NCBI GenBank assembly: GCA_964392725.1
Contig: CAYMPW010000008.1
Location: 1 to 60,149, forward strand
Direction of reading: 5' to 3'
Source of the DNA: CAYMPW01 sp964392725
GTDB taxonomy: Archaea > Thermoplasmatota > Thermoplasmata > Methanomassiliicoccales > Methanomethylophilaceae
Length of the DNA: 60,149 nt
Shown here in pieces: positions 1 through 9,576 of the stretch; within the stretch, counting starts at the first letter, position 1; every line of letters begins with the position of its first letter. The notes beneath the pieces were generated by a model. It saw nothing but the letters and a program-made list of their open reading frames with translations, was not told where the DNA came from and ran no database searches. The position numbers and the translations under genes were made by a program.

Positions 1-74
1 AATTTACACATTTAATTACAAGAAAAACACACATTTTACTTTTTAAGATTTGCAAATCCAATCAATATTCATGA

Positions 75-1493
75 TTATTGACCAATTTCAAGATTGCGAT
101 TTTTAACAGCATACACAATAAATGATATTCCCGTAAGAACCGTTACTCCCAATCCAATCACTGTAGCGATTGAATAATCGATTCCGAATCCTTCTTTTGC
201 AACCAAGATGTATGATACCGTTACGGCCGTCATGAACAATGCAGGAAGTACGGTAAGCAAAGCATAGTACATTTTATCCGCATGTTTCAAAAGATATACC
301 GATGCCGCCCACAGAACAATCATTGCAATTGTTTGATTGGACCAGGAGAAATATCTCCACAGAACGTTGAAGTCAATGAATAAAAGTCCGAAACATACGA
401 TTGATATTGCAAGCGTAAGCAACAATACGAATTTTTTGTCGTTGGAATCCACTTTCAGATAATCCATCAAAATCAATCTGGTGGATCTTAACGCAGTGTC
501 ACCGCTTGTAATGGGGCAGATTGCGATTCCGATGAATGTTATCGCCGCACCTACGATTCCCAACGTACTAAGAGAAATATTGTATATTGCTCCGGAAACT
601 CCGTTGTCGCTTACCGCGTTGAAGATTCCTTCGCCGTTTCCGTAGAATGCTATTGCAGCCGCTGCACAACACAAAGCAACAAAACCCTCTGCAATCATCG
701 CACCGTAGAATACGTGTCTTCCCTGTTTTTCACTGGTTAAACAACGTGCAATCATAGGGGATTGTGTTGCGTGGAATCCCGAAATCGCACCGCATGCTAC
801 CGTGATGAACATAAACGGCCACATCGGTAAACTTTGGGGATGTTGGTTTTCAAAGGACATTTCCGGAAGGGGATATCCGTTAAGCGAAGTTCCCAAAACC
901 AAACAGATAACCATTATGATAAGGATCAAACCGAATATCGGATAAATACGGCCGATTATCTTATCAATCGGAAGTATGGATGAAATAAAGAAATAAACTA
1001 CGATTATTCCAACCCAAATCCATACGTCGGTGTTTGTTACTATGGAGATAAGATCTGCGGCGCTTTTCGTGAAAACCGCCGTAACCAGAATGAGTACGAT
1101 AACGGAAAAAGGCAAGAAGAGAATTTTTGCCACTTTTCCGAGATATTTTCCAACTATTTCCGTTACGGAAGAGCCGTTGTTTCTTAAAGAAATCATTCCG
1201 CTCATGTAATCGTGTACCGCTCCGCCCAATATTGAACCTATAACAATCCATAAGAATACGGTGGGTCCCCACATGGCACCCATTACGGCACCGAAAATCG
1301 GACCGGTTCCCGCAATATTCAGAAATTGGATGATGAAAGATTTCCATCTTGGTAATGGTACGTAGTCCAAACCGTCGTTGTTGGTTATCGAGGGTGTTTT
1401 TTTATCAGTGGGTTTGAAGATAAAATCTACGAGTTTGCTGTAGAAAAGATATCCTAGAATTAAACCCAAAGTGGCTATTATGAACGTGTACAC
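75..1493 (-). CDS. CstA-family carbon starvation protein, membrane transporter
   Basis: A 472-residue, almost wholly hydrophobic protein with about twelve or more membrane segments. The N-terminal third carries the CstA family signature: a DYVPLPRW-like stretch, then FLNIAGTGPIFGA and a glycine-rich membrane segment followed by GGAVHDY. CstA proteins are known in bacteria as pyruvate or peptide importers induced on carbon limitation; the archaeal substrate is not known. At 472 residues it is shorter than the roughly 700-residue E. coli protein and matches the compact form of the family. It stands alone on the minus strand, with nothing recognisable between its stop and the left edge of the window. 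The family call is firm; the substrate is open. Confidence 0.9.
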   Translation of the reverse strand: MYTFIIATLGLILGYLFYSKLVDFIFKPTDKKTPSITNNDGLDYVPLPRWKSFIIQFLNIAGTGPIFGAVMGAMWGPTVFLWIVIGSILGGAVHDYMSGMISLRNNGSSVTEIVGKYLGKVAKILFLPFSVIVLILVTAVFTKSAADLISIVTNTDVWIWVGIIVVYFFISSILPIDKIIGRIYPIFGLILIIMVICLVLGTSLNGYPLPEMSFENQHPQSLPMWPFMFITVACGAISGFHATQSPMIARCLTSEKQGRHVFYGAMIAEGFVALCCAAAAIAFYGNGEGIFNAVSDNGVSGAIYNISLSTLGIVGAAITFIGIAICPITSGDTALRSTRLILMDYLKVDSNDKKFVLLLTLAISIVCFGLLFIDFNVLWRYFSWSNQTIAMIVLWAASVYLLKHADKMYYALLTVLPALFMTAVTVSYILVAKEGFGIDYSIATVIGLGVTVLTGISFIVYAVKNRNLEIGQ

Positions 1494-1848
1494 ATCACAA
1501 TCACCGGAGTGGTTGTATTTTAGTTTATTCTACGGGGATTCGGATTTGTTGAAAAAATCAAGGGGTTGTGTTTTGTTGTCTGGATTAAGCAGGTAATGGA
1601 TGTGTTCGATGTAGTTGTATGGGGTGTGAAGTTCATATCTTAATAACTATAAGTCAAAACATATTAGATTCCAAATGTGATATTTGAAGGGTTATTGTCG
1701 CATTTATTTTTATTGTGATTATGATATTATTAACGTTTTACAACCCATTTTCTGGATTGTTTGCTACCAATCCTGGAGACTATGCTGAGAATTTTTATCT
1801 TCTCTTTATCCATGGGTATAATATTAAATATGCCGGAGGTGAATCAAA

Positions 1849-1902
1849 GTGCATAGTGTGTGTTGTATGCCGCAGCGGACACTTGATTTGAAAGAGTTTT
1901 AG
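1849..1902 (+). CDS. possible 17-residue peptide (small ORF)
   Basis: A GTG-started frame encoding MHSVCCMPQRTLDLKEF. It is supported by an unusually good ribosome binding site, GGAGGTGA at 1835-1842, six bases before the start, and by a GC hairpin (1915-1928) a few bases after the stop. The adjacent cysteines are notable. No family is recognised. It could be a genuine small protein, a leader peptide, or a chance frame; only the Shine-Dalgarno context argues for translation. Confidence 0.35.
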   Translation: MHSVCCMPQRTLDLKEF

Positions 1903-1914
1903 AGATAACAAATC

Positions 1915-1940
1915 GCCCCCTCCGGGGCACATTTCTTTCT
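1915..1940 (+). terminator. GC hairpin after the small ORF
   Basis: GCCCC (1915-1919) pairs with GGGGC (1924-1928) across a four-base loop and is followed by a T/C-rich stretch. It would end a short transcript carrying the 1849-1902 frame. Confidence 0.4.
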
Positions 1941-2058
1941 ATTCCATTAATATTCTAACTAAGACACATCAGTTGTTCCAATTCTGTTGTCGGTTATTAT
2001 TGTTTTAACTTTCTTTCAGAACATTAGGTGTACTTCGTATTCTATTTTTGATTTTTGA

Positions 2059-2075
2059 TTGGATTCATTATCCAA
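2059..2075. promoter_or_regulatory. palindrome, operator-like (copy 1)
   Basis: TTGGAT and ATCCAA separated by five bases; with the flanking A and T the arms are seven perfect base pairs (2058-2076). The same architecture recurs at 22301-22317 and, less perfectly, at 2117-2133 and 12068-12084. It lies about 18 bases upstream of the TATA-like element of the 2253 gene. Confidence 0.5.
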
Positions 2076-2093
2076 TTTCATTGGTGGTTGTGG

Positions 2094-2101
2094 TATATAT
2101 A
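2094..2101 (+). promoter_or_regulatory. TATA-like element for the 2253 gene
   Basis: TATATATA, predicting a transcription start near 2122, inside the second palindrome (2117-2133). Confidence 0.45.
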
Positions 2102-2116
2102 CTTCCGATTTCGTAG

Positions 2117-2133
2117 TTGGATGTATATTCCAA
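2117..2133. promoter_or_regulatory. palindrome, operator-like (copy 2)
   Basis: TTGGAT and TTCCAA with a five-base spacer, one mismatch. It covers the transcription start predicted from the TATA element at 2094-2101, a position typical of archaeal repressor sites. Confidence 0.45.
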
Positions 2134-2252
2134 TTAAGAGGGTAAAGCGGGGAGTTTTCCCTAAGATTGCGGAATATGAAACGATCGCATTGGAGATTGA
2201 AATTTGAGGTTCTTCGTGCGAACAAAACAATTAGTTTAAAGAGGAATTGAAA

Positions 2253-3254
2253 ATGAAAACGAAAATGTTTGCAATATTCGCAGCTGTCATGATGATGGCC
2301 GTTGTGGGTGTTGCTTTGGTAGGCGAGACCGGAGAGTCCGATGCAGATACAAGTGCAGCCGGTACATTTACAGTATTTTTGTACGATGGCACATGGTCTC
2401 ATTCTGTAGTAAATGCATACGATGCAGCTGAAGCTGTTAAGAACAGTTCCTTTTGGAACTCTAATACCGATTCTATGGGAGAACGTACAAAGTTAAATTC
2501 CTATGGAAGTTTGGATATTAACGAAGATTATGGAGATATTAGTAAATTGAAGGGAGTTGCAGAAACAGAAACTACTGTTTGGAATGTAAAGATCTATAAC
2601 GGTAGTGCATGGGTCAATGGAGATTCATCACTCGGGTTCTACAGACCATTTAGCGATTATAATGAAAACTTCAAAACAGCGAACATAGCATTGTATTATG
2701 GGAATTTCAATTTCCCTATGATGGTTGCATTGAATACATATTCTGCAGATAAATTAACATCGATTACTAACGTTGGTAATGAGTCAACATTCCAGATGTC
2801 TTTCTTCTTTAAGTGTCCTTCATCATCTGTATACGCACCAGTTATAACAAATCCAATTACTGGTGTTACCGAATCAAGTTTTGAAGATGGATTCTATATT
2901 ACGGGTTATGGTTCAGATGTATATCTTGCTTTGAAGAATGCAGTTGGCAGTAATGTGAGTGCATATGAGGGAATACCCTATACAACCGTATCTAACCCCT
3001 GGGGTAACAGCGAATACACATATTCATGGATGCAGAATTTGTTTGGATTAACGGATACTTTAGTTAGTAATAACGGCACTCCAGATAATTATAATGATGA
3101 TACATGGGCATGGTGGAGTTTTGGATTCAATTACAATGGATCTTCTTACACGTCTGCATCCTTTGCACCGGGATGGTACACACCTATCGCTGGAAACGGC
3201 AGTAGCACCATAAGCAATTGTAGTTACATCTTTACAGAGGTATCTTACGCATAA
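2253..3254 (+). CDS. secreted protein with transcobalamin-like (DUF4430-type) modules
   Basis: A 333-residue exported protein. It begins with a signal peptide of about 27 residues (MKTKMFAIFAAVMMMAVVGV..., ending near GESDAD). Two modules follow. The second, from about residue 210, has a glycine-rich start, then LFGLTDT, an NNG turn and tryptophan-rich strands, and closely resembles the C-terminal module of the 14782-15738 protein and the middle module of the 9577-11982 protein. This pattern fits the DUF4430 / transcobalamin C-terminal-like fold. There is no C-terminal membrane anchor. The ATG at 2253 is chosen over a TTG at 2247 because GAGGA at 2241-2245 is properly spaced. Two operator-like palindromes flank its TATA box. 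Corrinoid binding is inference. Confidence 0.65.
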   Translation: MKTKMFAIFAAVMMMAVVGVALVGETGESDADTSAAGTFTVFLYDGTWSHSVVNAYDAAEAVKNSSFWNSNTDSMGERTKLNSYGSLDINEDYGDISKLKGVAETETTVWNVKIYNGSAWVNGDSSLGFYRPFSDYNENFKTANIALYYGNFNFPMMVALNTYSADKLTSITNVGNESTFQMSFFFKCPSSSVYAPVITNPITGVTESSFEDGFYITGYGSDVYLALKNAVGSNVSAYEGIPYTTVSNPWGNSEYTYSWMQNLFGLTDTLVSNNGTPDNYNDDTWAWWSFGFNYNGSSYTSASFAPGWYTPIAGNGSSTISNCSYIFTEVSYA

Positions 3255-3270
3255 TTGTAAAACATTTCTT

Positions 3271-3294
3271 GGGGGGCTTCACCCTCCTTTTTTT
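3271..3294 (+). terminator. hairpin and T-run terminator
   Basis: GGGGGG (3271-3276) pairs with CCCTCC (3282-3287), allowing one G-T pair, followed by seven T. It closes the 2253-3254 transcript. Confidence 0.75.
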
Positions 3295-3359
3295 CTTAAA
3301 TTAAAATGAAATTTGAACAACAATTATATTCTTTTAAATAGCAATGTCGAGGTGTATGT

Positions 3360-6300
3360 ATGAAAAGATATGTTTTCCTTTCAATATTTATATTGATTAT
3401 CACCAGTCTTATAGTAGCAGGACTCGGAGAGTCATTCTACTCAGATGGTGAGGGCGAATCTGAGTTAATTGAAGGTAATATGAACACGGATGTATTCGAG
3501 ATTACAAATAGTAATAAAGCAGAAATATGGGGTGAGAATTATGCTGATAAGACGGAAATTACAAAAGTGATTGTAAAAACTGAAGAAGTGCCAGATAAAG
3601 CGTTTTTCGGATGGACTGCCTTGAAGGAAGTTACGTTTTCAGATGAGGTTATAACTATTGGAGATAATATTTTTGGTAAACCTGCAAGCATAGATATGGG
3701 TATGGGCGATATATTCTTCGATGAGTGGGGGGACATGGGTATGGGAGATTACGATCCCATGTATGAGCCTTATGTTCATTTTCCTAATAGGGCTTTAGAT
3801 GTAATCACATTTGGTACAGGATTAACATCTGTTGGAGATGGGGCGTTCAGTGTATGTATGGGTTTGAAAACTCTTGATTTTTCTATGTGCACAAATTTAA
3901 ACACTTTTGGTAGTAAGGTATTTGCCATAACTCCATTAACTGAGATTAAGTTTGGTGGAACATTTGAAGAAATGCCCAATTTGAGTGGATTAAATAAGTT
4001 GGAAAAAGTTGATTTTTCAAGAACAACCAACATAAATCAAATACCCGATAAAGCGTTTGATAAGACGTTAATTACCGATTTGGATTTATCAGCAACAAAA
4101 ATTACATCTGTGAACAAATGGTTTACAAAAAATGCGAATTTTATCAATATTACCCTACCCGATACGGTTAATGCAATCGAAGAAGGGGCATTTAAAGATG
4201 TTAAATCTCTTAAAGAAATAAACATTCCAGATTCAATTAAAATAATAAATAAAGATGCATTTTTTGGATGTTTGGATTTAGATACAATTACGTTTGGGAG
4301 CCAACCGTTGCTTAAAACAATTAAGGAGAATGCGTTTGGCAATACTGGTCTAAAAACATTCACGATCCCAGATTCTGTTGTGGATATTTGTTATGGGGCA
4401 TTGGCGATAGATGGAGTAACTAATTTTGAGATACCTGAATCGATAAAAACAATGAATGACCCCTTTGGACAGAAGGTTGGAAAAAATCTAACGTTTAAAG
4501 GAGTGTATGGAACTACGCTTGAAGAAGTACCTATATTTAGGTTTGGCGGAGTACAATCATTCACAGTTCCGGAAAGCGATTTCGAATCGAAATATTCGAA
4601 AATAATGATGTGGAATTTGTATAACGATGTGCAAGTCAATAAGGCGGTCATGTCTGTAATTAATACGAATGGAGACTCGATAAATTCCCTCGTGAAAGAA
4701 AGCACACTGATTTTATACGTGGGAAGTGGAAGTGAATATACAATTCCAGGCGAGATAACGAAGATTGGGCCAAGCGCATTTGCATCATCAAATATAACAA
4801 AAATAACATTTTCAGAAGGACTAACCGAGATAGGAAATAATGCTTTTGATGGGTTGAATCTTGGAGTGATTAATCTTCCAGCTTCATTAACCACAATTGC
4901 TGAATCTGCATTTAATGCGAGTGGACTCACAGAGGTAACATTTTCTACGGAATCACAATTGATAAATATTGGAGATAATGCTTTTTATGGAAATGGCAAT
5001 ATGACCAAATTCGTAATGCCAGGTTCTGTGACCACTATAGGATCTAAAGCTTTCTATAACTGTGGTGCTTTAAGTGTTGTGAATGTTTCCAGTGCTGTTA
5101 CAACCATCGGCGAAAGCGCATTTTTGAAAACAGGAATAACTTCTCTCAACTTGCCAAACAGTCTCACCGAAATAGGAAAAGATGCTTTTCAAGGATGTTT
5201 CGATCTCAAAACCGTGAGTATCGGGACAGGATTAAAGAATATAACAGTGGGTATGTTCAAGGCATGCTATTCTTTAGAATCTATTTCAATACCAGGTAAT
5301 GTTGAAGTAATCGAAGATTCGGCATTTGAGAGGTGCAATTCACTTAAAACTGTCACATTATCAGAAGGATTGAAAACAATCGGGAAAGATGCATTCAAAT
5401 CATGTCAATCTATTACAACGTTGACCATCCCTGCATCTGTTACCAATATGGAAATCACAGTGTTGGAGTCTCAGGGTAGGATTATATGGGCTCATCCATT
5501 CGATGGATGCATAGATCTTGCGGAGATAAACATCGAGTCAAATAATACAACATATAAATCAGAAAATAATCTGATTTTATCGAATGACGGAACTGTTTTG
5601 TATTATTCCCCAGAAGGATTATCCGAAATAATAATCCCAGAGAGCGTTACTTCAATTCACTCGGATTGGGTAAAAGAGGGAAATGTTCCAATGGAAGAGG
5701 GCGATACCGTTGAGAACTGGATTTCCACCAAGAAAGCTGAAAAAGGAGAAAAAGTCCTTTCAGTCGAATCATATGCCGAGAATAATAAGACATTTCTAAA
5801 GTACGAGTACCAATATCCCATATTCCAAAATCATATAAATGCGAAGAAAGTTACATTCCAATCTTCCATACCTGTTGGATATCGTATGTTTGAAGGATGT
5901 ATCGATCTCAAGGAAGTAATTTTATGTGAAAACATAACAGAAATTGGTAGTTATGCATTTTCAGATACACCACTTATGAAATTGATAACAGCCGATTTGG
6001 GTGAGAATATAAAATTACCAGATCATCTCGTTCGCATAGGAGATTATGCATTTTCGGGATGTTTCAATCTATCGGGCACATTTGATTTCAACAACGTGAC
6101 AACTCTCGGAAATTATGTATTAAGAAATACCAACGTTGAGACTGTAGTGATTGGAAGTTCAATGAATACAATGGAAGATAATGTATTTGACGAATGTTAT
6201 TCATTAGCAACAATATCAAGTGAAAATACAAGATATAATGTAAAGAATAATGTTTTGTATGATGGTACTGTTTTGTTCAAGGTTCCGGGAGCATTATCCG

Positions 6301-9300
6301 GCGTGGTTACAATAGATAGTACAACAACAGATGTAAGAACAGGTGCAGCGCTGGATTCATTTGAAATATCTGAATATGTGATGTCTGATGGTGAATCTGT
6401 ATTTACTGTAGAAAATAAATGTTTGATTAAGTCCAGTACTTTGTATTTAGCACCATCGAATGTATCTGTTGTCACAATTCCTTCAACTGTAAGTGCTGTA
6501 AAAACCCATGCTTTTTCAGGATATATTGAAGAGATAACCTTTGACGGCGGATCAATATCATTTGAGAAAAATTCAATCCAGGGGTTGAATAATCTTCATA
6601 CGATTTCAATAAAATCGAGTGAAACAATAACCTTGGCTGATCTATCGATACGTGATTGTACACACATGTTGTTGCTTAATTTGGATGGAAAGAAGATTAA
6701 ATCAACAGGAAATAGCGTTCATATCTGTGGAACTTCCGATTCGACAATCATACTTAAAGAAACAGATGAAGAAACTGGAATCGCAAATACAATTGTAAAT
6801 GGTATGACTGCAAAAGTGTTGGTTGTTGAAGGCAGTATGGTGATTACACAGAAACCCAAAGAATTGGAGATTTATTGTTCGAATGTAGACGTATCTACAA
6901 CATTAGAACTTGGGAATGTTATGAAATATTCTAATGGAACATGGACTGGGGTTGGAACTTATAAGATTGGAGATGATTTAGAGGTTATTTTATTCGATAA
7001 AGTTTCTAAAATTGTCGTCGACTCGATAATAGGTGGAATTTCTGTTGAATTTATAGGTGAGAAATCAATAAAGCTTACATCAAGTATAGGTTTGACACAT
7101 CACGATATAATAGTAAAAGATGGTTCAACGGTTTTAACAGTAGGAGATGGGTTCACATACACCTCATCCAGTACTGATGAAATAATAAAAATATCAATCG
7201 AAGAGAGAGTATCATCAACTTTACATACGATTTCCTTTGATTCTAAAGGTGGTTGCGATGTTCCGTCGTTCTATGTTTCCGATGGTAGAACTATCTTACC
7301 AGCACAATTAGAAATGGTGCCTGTGAAAGATAAACACACATTTGACGGATGGTATATCAATGAATCATGTGAATCAAAATATGTGTATGGTACACCTATT
7401 TCAGAAGATACAACATTCTATGCCAAGTGGACTGAAAATGCTAATCCCAGAATATATCTGGAGGAGTTCCCTGGTGCAGTGTTGGTTAAAAATGGAGATA
7501 CTGTCATCACGAAATACTTTACATCCGGTACAAATTTAACATTAAGTTACGATTCGGCGCCCGGGTTCGAATTTATTTCCTGGTCTTTTGAAATATCTGA
7601 TGCAAAAACTGAATCGACAGAAAGAGTTGTGACATTATCAAACGTAACCGCGGATGTATATATTTCAGTCAATCTCAGATATGTATCCGAATCTTCTGTT
7701 GTAACTCCAGAAACAATTGTCGAATCTATAAAACCTGGAGATGACATTACACTATTGTGGCGTGTTGATACGGAAGTAGATATGGGCCACAACACATGGC
7801 AGATGCCCAGTTCTCCACTTATTGTAGAGAATGTGGTATACATAAGATGTAATGGTGTTTTGTATGGATATGATGTTGATACAGGGCAGCAGAAATATAA
7901 AGCAACAGAATCTGAAAGATCACAGTCGTTTTACCATAATCTTGCATATGGTGATGGAAAGATCATAGATATTTTTACCAAATCTGTTTATGATTTGGAA
8001 TTAAAGAAGATAGGTACTATGTCCAAAGAATACAGTGGAATCTTTTATGATACAGATAACGGATATTTCTACGGAACTTCCGAAGGTCTTGTTTATTGTT
8101 TCACATTAGGGGAGAATGGTGTGGAAACAATGCGTAACGGATATACGGCACCAAATTCCAACTGGTATGGAATGTATGGCATTGCATCAGCGCCTGTATT
8201 CAAAGATGGCTATGTCTATTTCATCGAAACCGATGGTCGCGATCGTATTGTTTCTTCAATATCGCCTACTGGTGTAAAGAAATCAGTTACATTGGATGAA
8301 ATCGAAGGACATAATCTTGATGATGGATGGCTGACAACAAACGGAACTCATCTATTCCTTACCACATACACCGTCGGTCTTTTTGGATCGATTGTAGCTG
8401 ATGGTCCGGGGCAAATCGTTACTATCAAGATTGAAGACGAAGGTGCATTATCTGTAACAGAATATAATTCGACTGGTAATGGAAATGCTTCTTCGGCTTT
8501 AGTAACATTCAATGGTCGTGGATACCTGAACAACGGAAAAGAATTTGTGGTATTCAATTTATCTAAATTGACTGATGGAAAAACTACGGGGCGGAATTGT
8601 GAACCCAAGATATACAGCGAATCAAGTGTGTATTCACACGGTTCCATCGTTGTAAATACATCCTATGCAACGAACGAGAATGGATATGAAGTCTATGTAT
8701 ATCTTCTTGGATACCATAGTCGTGATCAAGCCATCCATGTATTTACTGATAATCAAAACAAGAAATCAGCAGATGAAATGTTTGTGACGACTCCTGCTGG
8801 ACCTGGAAATTATTGTTCTCAGGCAGTGAGGGTCGGCCCGGAAGGACAGTTGGTATGGTACACAGATACCGGATCTTTGTTCTGTTATTCAAGTGCCGAA
8901 GATAATCCATATTATTTCTTAATTGACAAAGGAGATGAAGCAGTTTGGGTTTCTTCTGTGGGATCCAATCCATATGATGCATTAAGCAATGTATCAGAAG
9001 TAGAACTTACTAAATTTGGAACTATTTCTGAGGTTATGGGCGTTGATTCAAGTACAATTGAATGGAAATTCTACTATCCTGGTGGAAGTGGTTGGACAAG
9101 TTCTACACATATAAGGGACGATTCATTTGATGCAAATAGATTCTGGGTCATAACTTCTCAGCAGTCGTTCGACGATTCTCAGAAATGGTTATATGTAAAT
9201 GATTCAGGCGTAGTGAAACAGAGAACAATTGCAGACATGATTTCTGACAAATCTACACAGGTCATCGAATACGGGAAAGATGTTTTGGTAGAGATTCAGA

Positions 9301-9572
9301 GAAATGGAACTAAAACTACATTCATGATAGCAACAAATCTTGATGACGACGCTCAGATATCTCTAGAATTGAAAGTGATGTTTGATAACAATACTTTCAT
9401 GCGCTCTGCAACAACATTGGATAAGAGTGATGATATAGCATGTCAAAAAATACAGATACAGAATGCAGTCATGCCTTCTGAATATTTGGTATCTATATAT
9501 GATTCGGATTCATGGTATAGTTCTGGAGCTGAAGCACTAAAGAAGATAACTGAAACTCTGGTGGAAGTCTGA
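3360..9572 (+). CDS. giant cell-surface protein: BspA-like leucine-rich repeats, Listeria-Bacteroides repeat, PQQ-like propeller
   Basis: A 2070-residue exported protein. A signal peptide spans about residues 1-27. Residues from about 50 to 1180 are a long run of BspA-type leucine-rich repeats (pattern: IGDNAF, then ITSLNLPNSLTEIG-like strands). A Listeria-Bacteroides (InlB B-type) repeat with FDSKGG, FDGWY and FYAKW lies near residues 1287-1360. The last 600 residues form a PQQ-like beta-propeller region beginning near LLWRVDTEVD. There is no C-terminal transmembrane helix, so it is secreted or held by partners. GAGGTG precedes the start. The coding is AT-rich compared with 11000-20000. Its propeller resembles that of the 12188-14785 protein. 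Such proteins are usually adhesins; binding partners are unknown. Confidence 0.85.
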   Translation: MKRYVFLSIFILIITSLIVAGLGESFYSDGEGESELIEGNMNTDVFEITNSNKAEIWGENYADKTEITKVIVKTEEVPDKAFFGWTALKEVTFSDEVITIGDNIFGKPASIDMGMGDIFFDEWGDMGMGDYDPMYEPYVHFPNRALDVITFGTGLTSVGDGAFSVCMGLKTLDFSMCTNLNTFGSKVFAITPLTEIKFGGTFEEMPNLSGLNKLEKVDFSRTTNINQIPDKAFDKTLITDLDLSATKITSVNKWFTKNANFINITLPDTVNAIEEGAFKDVKSLKEINIPDSIKIINKDAFFGCLDLDTITFGSQPLLKTIKENAFGNTGLKTFTIPDSVVDICYGALAIDGVTNFEIPESIKTMNDPFGQKVGKNLTFKGVYGTTLEEVPIFRFGGVQSFTVPESDFESKYSKIMMWNLYNDVQVNKAVMSVINTNGDSINSLVKESTLILYVGSGSEYTIPGEITKIGPSAFASSNITKITFSEGLTEIGNNAFDGLNLGVINLPASLTTIAESAFNASGLTEVTFSTESQLINIGDNAFYGNGNMTKFVMPGSVTTIGSKAFYNCGALSVVNVSSAVTTIGESAFLKTGITSLNLPNSLTEIGKDAFQGCFDLKTVSIGTGLKNITVGMFKACYSLESISIPGNVEVIEDSAFERCNSLKTVTLSEGLKTIGKDAFKSCQSITTLTIPASVTNMEITVLESQGRIIWAHPFDGCIDLAEINIESNNTTYKSENNLILSNDGTVLYYSPEGLSEIIIPESVTSIHSDWVKEGNVPMEEGDTVENWISTKKAEKGEKVLSVESYAENNKTFLKYEYQYPIFQNHINAKKVTFQSSIPVGYRMFEGCIDLKEVILCENITEIGSYAFSDTPLMKLITADLGENIKLPDHLVRIGDYAFSGCFNLSGTFDFNNVTTLGNYVLRNTNVETVVIGSSMNTMEDNVFDECYSLATISSENTRYNVKNNVLYDGTVLFKVPGALSGVVTIDSTTTDVRTGAALDSFEISEYVMSDGESVFTVENKCLIKSSTLYLAPSNVSVVTIPSTVSAVKTHAFSGYIEEITFDGGSISFEKNSIQGLNNLHTISIKSSETITLADLSIRDCTHMLLLNLDGKKIKSTGNSVHICGTSDSTIILKETDEETGIANTIVNGMTAKVLVVEGSMVITQKPKELEIYCSNVDVSTTLELGNVMKYSNGTWTGVGTYKIGDDLEVILFDKVSKIVVDSIIGGISVEFIGEKSIKLTSSIGLTHHDIIVKDGSTVLTVGDGFTYTSSSTDEIIKISIEERVSSTLHTISFDSKGGCDVPSFYVSDGRTILPAQLEMVPVKDKHTFDGWYINESCESKYVYGTPISEDTTFYAKWTENANPRIYLEEFPGAVLVKNGDTVITKYFTSGTNLTLSYDSAPGFEFISWSFEISDAKTESTERVVTLSNVTADVYISVNLRYVSESSVVTPETIVESIKPGDDITLLWRVDTEVDMGHNTWQMPSSPLIVENVVYIRCNGVLYGYDVDTGQQKYKATESERSQSFYHNLAYGDGKIIDIFTKSVYDLELKKIGTMSKEYSGIFYDTDNGYFYGTSEGLVYCFTLGENGVETMRNGYTAPNSNWYGMYGIASAPVFKDGYVYFIETDGRDRIVSSISPTGVKKSVTLDEIEGHNLDDGWLTTNGTHLFLTTYTVGLFGSIVADGPGQIVTIKIEDEGALSVTEYNSTGNGNASSALVTFNGRGYLNNGKEFVVFNLSKLTDGKTTGRNCEPKIYSESSVYSHGSIVVNTSYATNENGYEVYVYLLGYHSRDQAIHVFTDNQNKKSADEMFVTTPAGPGNYCSQAVRVGPEGQLVWYTDTGSLFCYSSAEDNPYYFLIDKGDEAVWVSSVGSNPYDALSNVSEVELTKFGTISEVMGVDSSTIEWKFYYPGGSGWTSSTHIRDDSFDANRFWVITSQQSFDDSQKWLYVNDSGVVKQRTIADMISDKSTQVIEYGKDVLVEIQRNGTKTTFMIATNLDDDAQISLELKVMFDNNTFMRSATTLDKSDDIACQKIQIQNAVMPSEYLVSIYDSDSWYSSGAEALKKITETLVEV

Positions 9573-9576
9573 TAGT

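Larger units (their letters stand above)
1494..2252. other. 750-base intergenic region with a small ORF, a hairpin and two operator-like palindromes
   Basis: No long gene fits here. The stretch holds a 17-codon ORF with a perfect ribosome binding site (1849-1902), a GC hairpin at 1915-1928, a TATA-like element at 2094-2101 and two palindromes at 2059-2075 and 2117-2133. The leader of the 2253 gene would be about 130 bases long if transcription starts near 2122. Confidence 0.6.
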
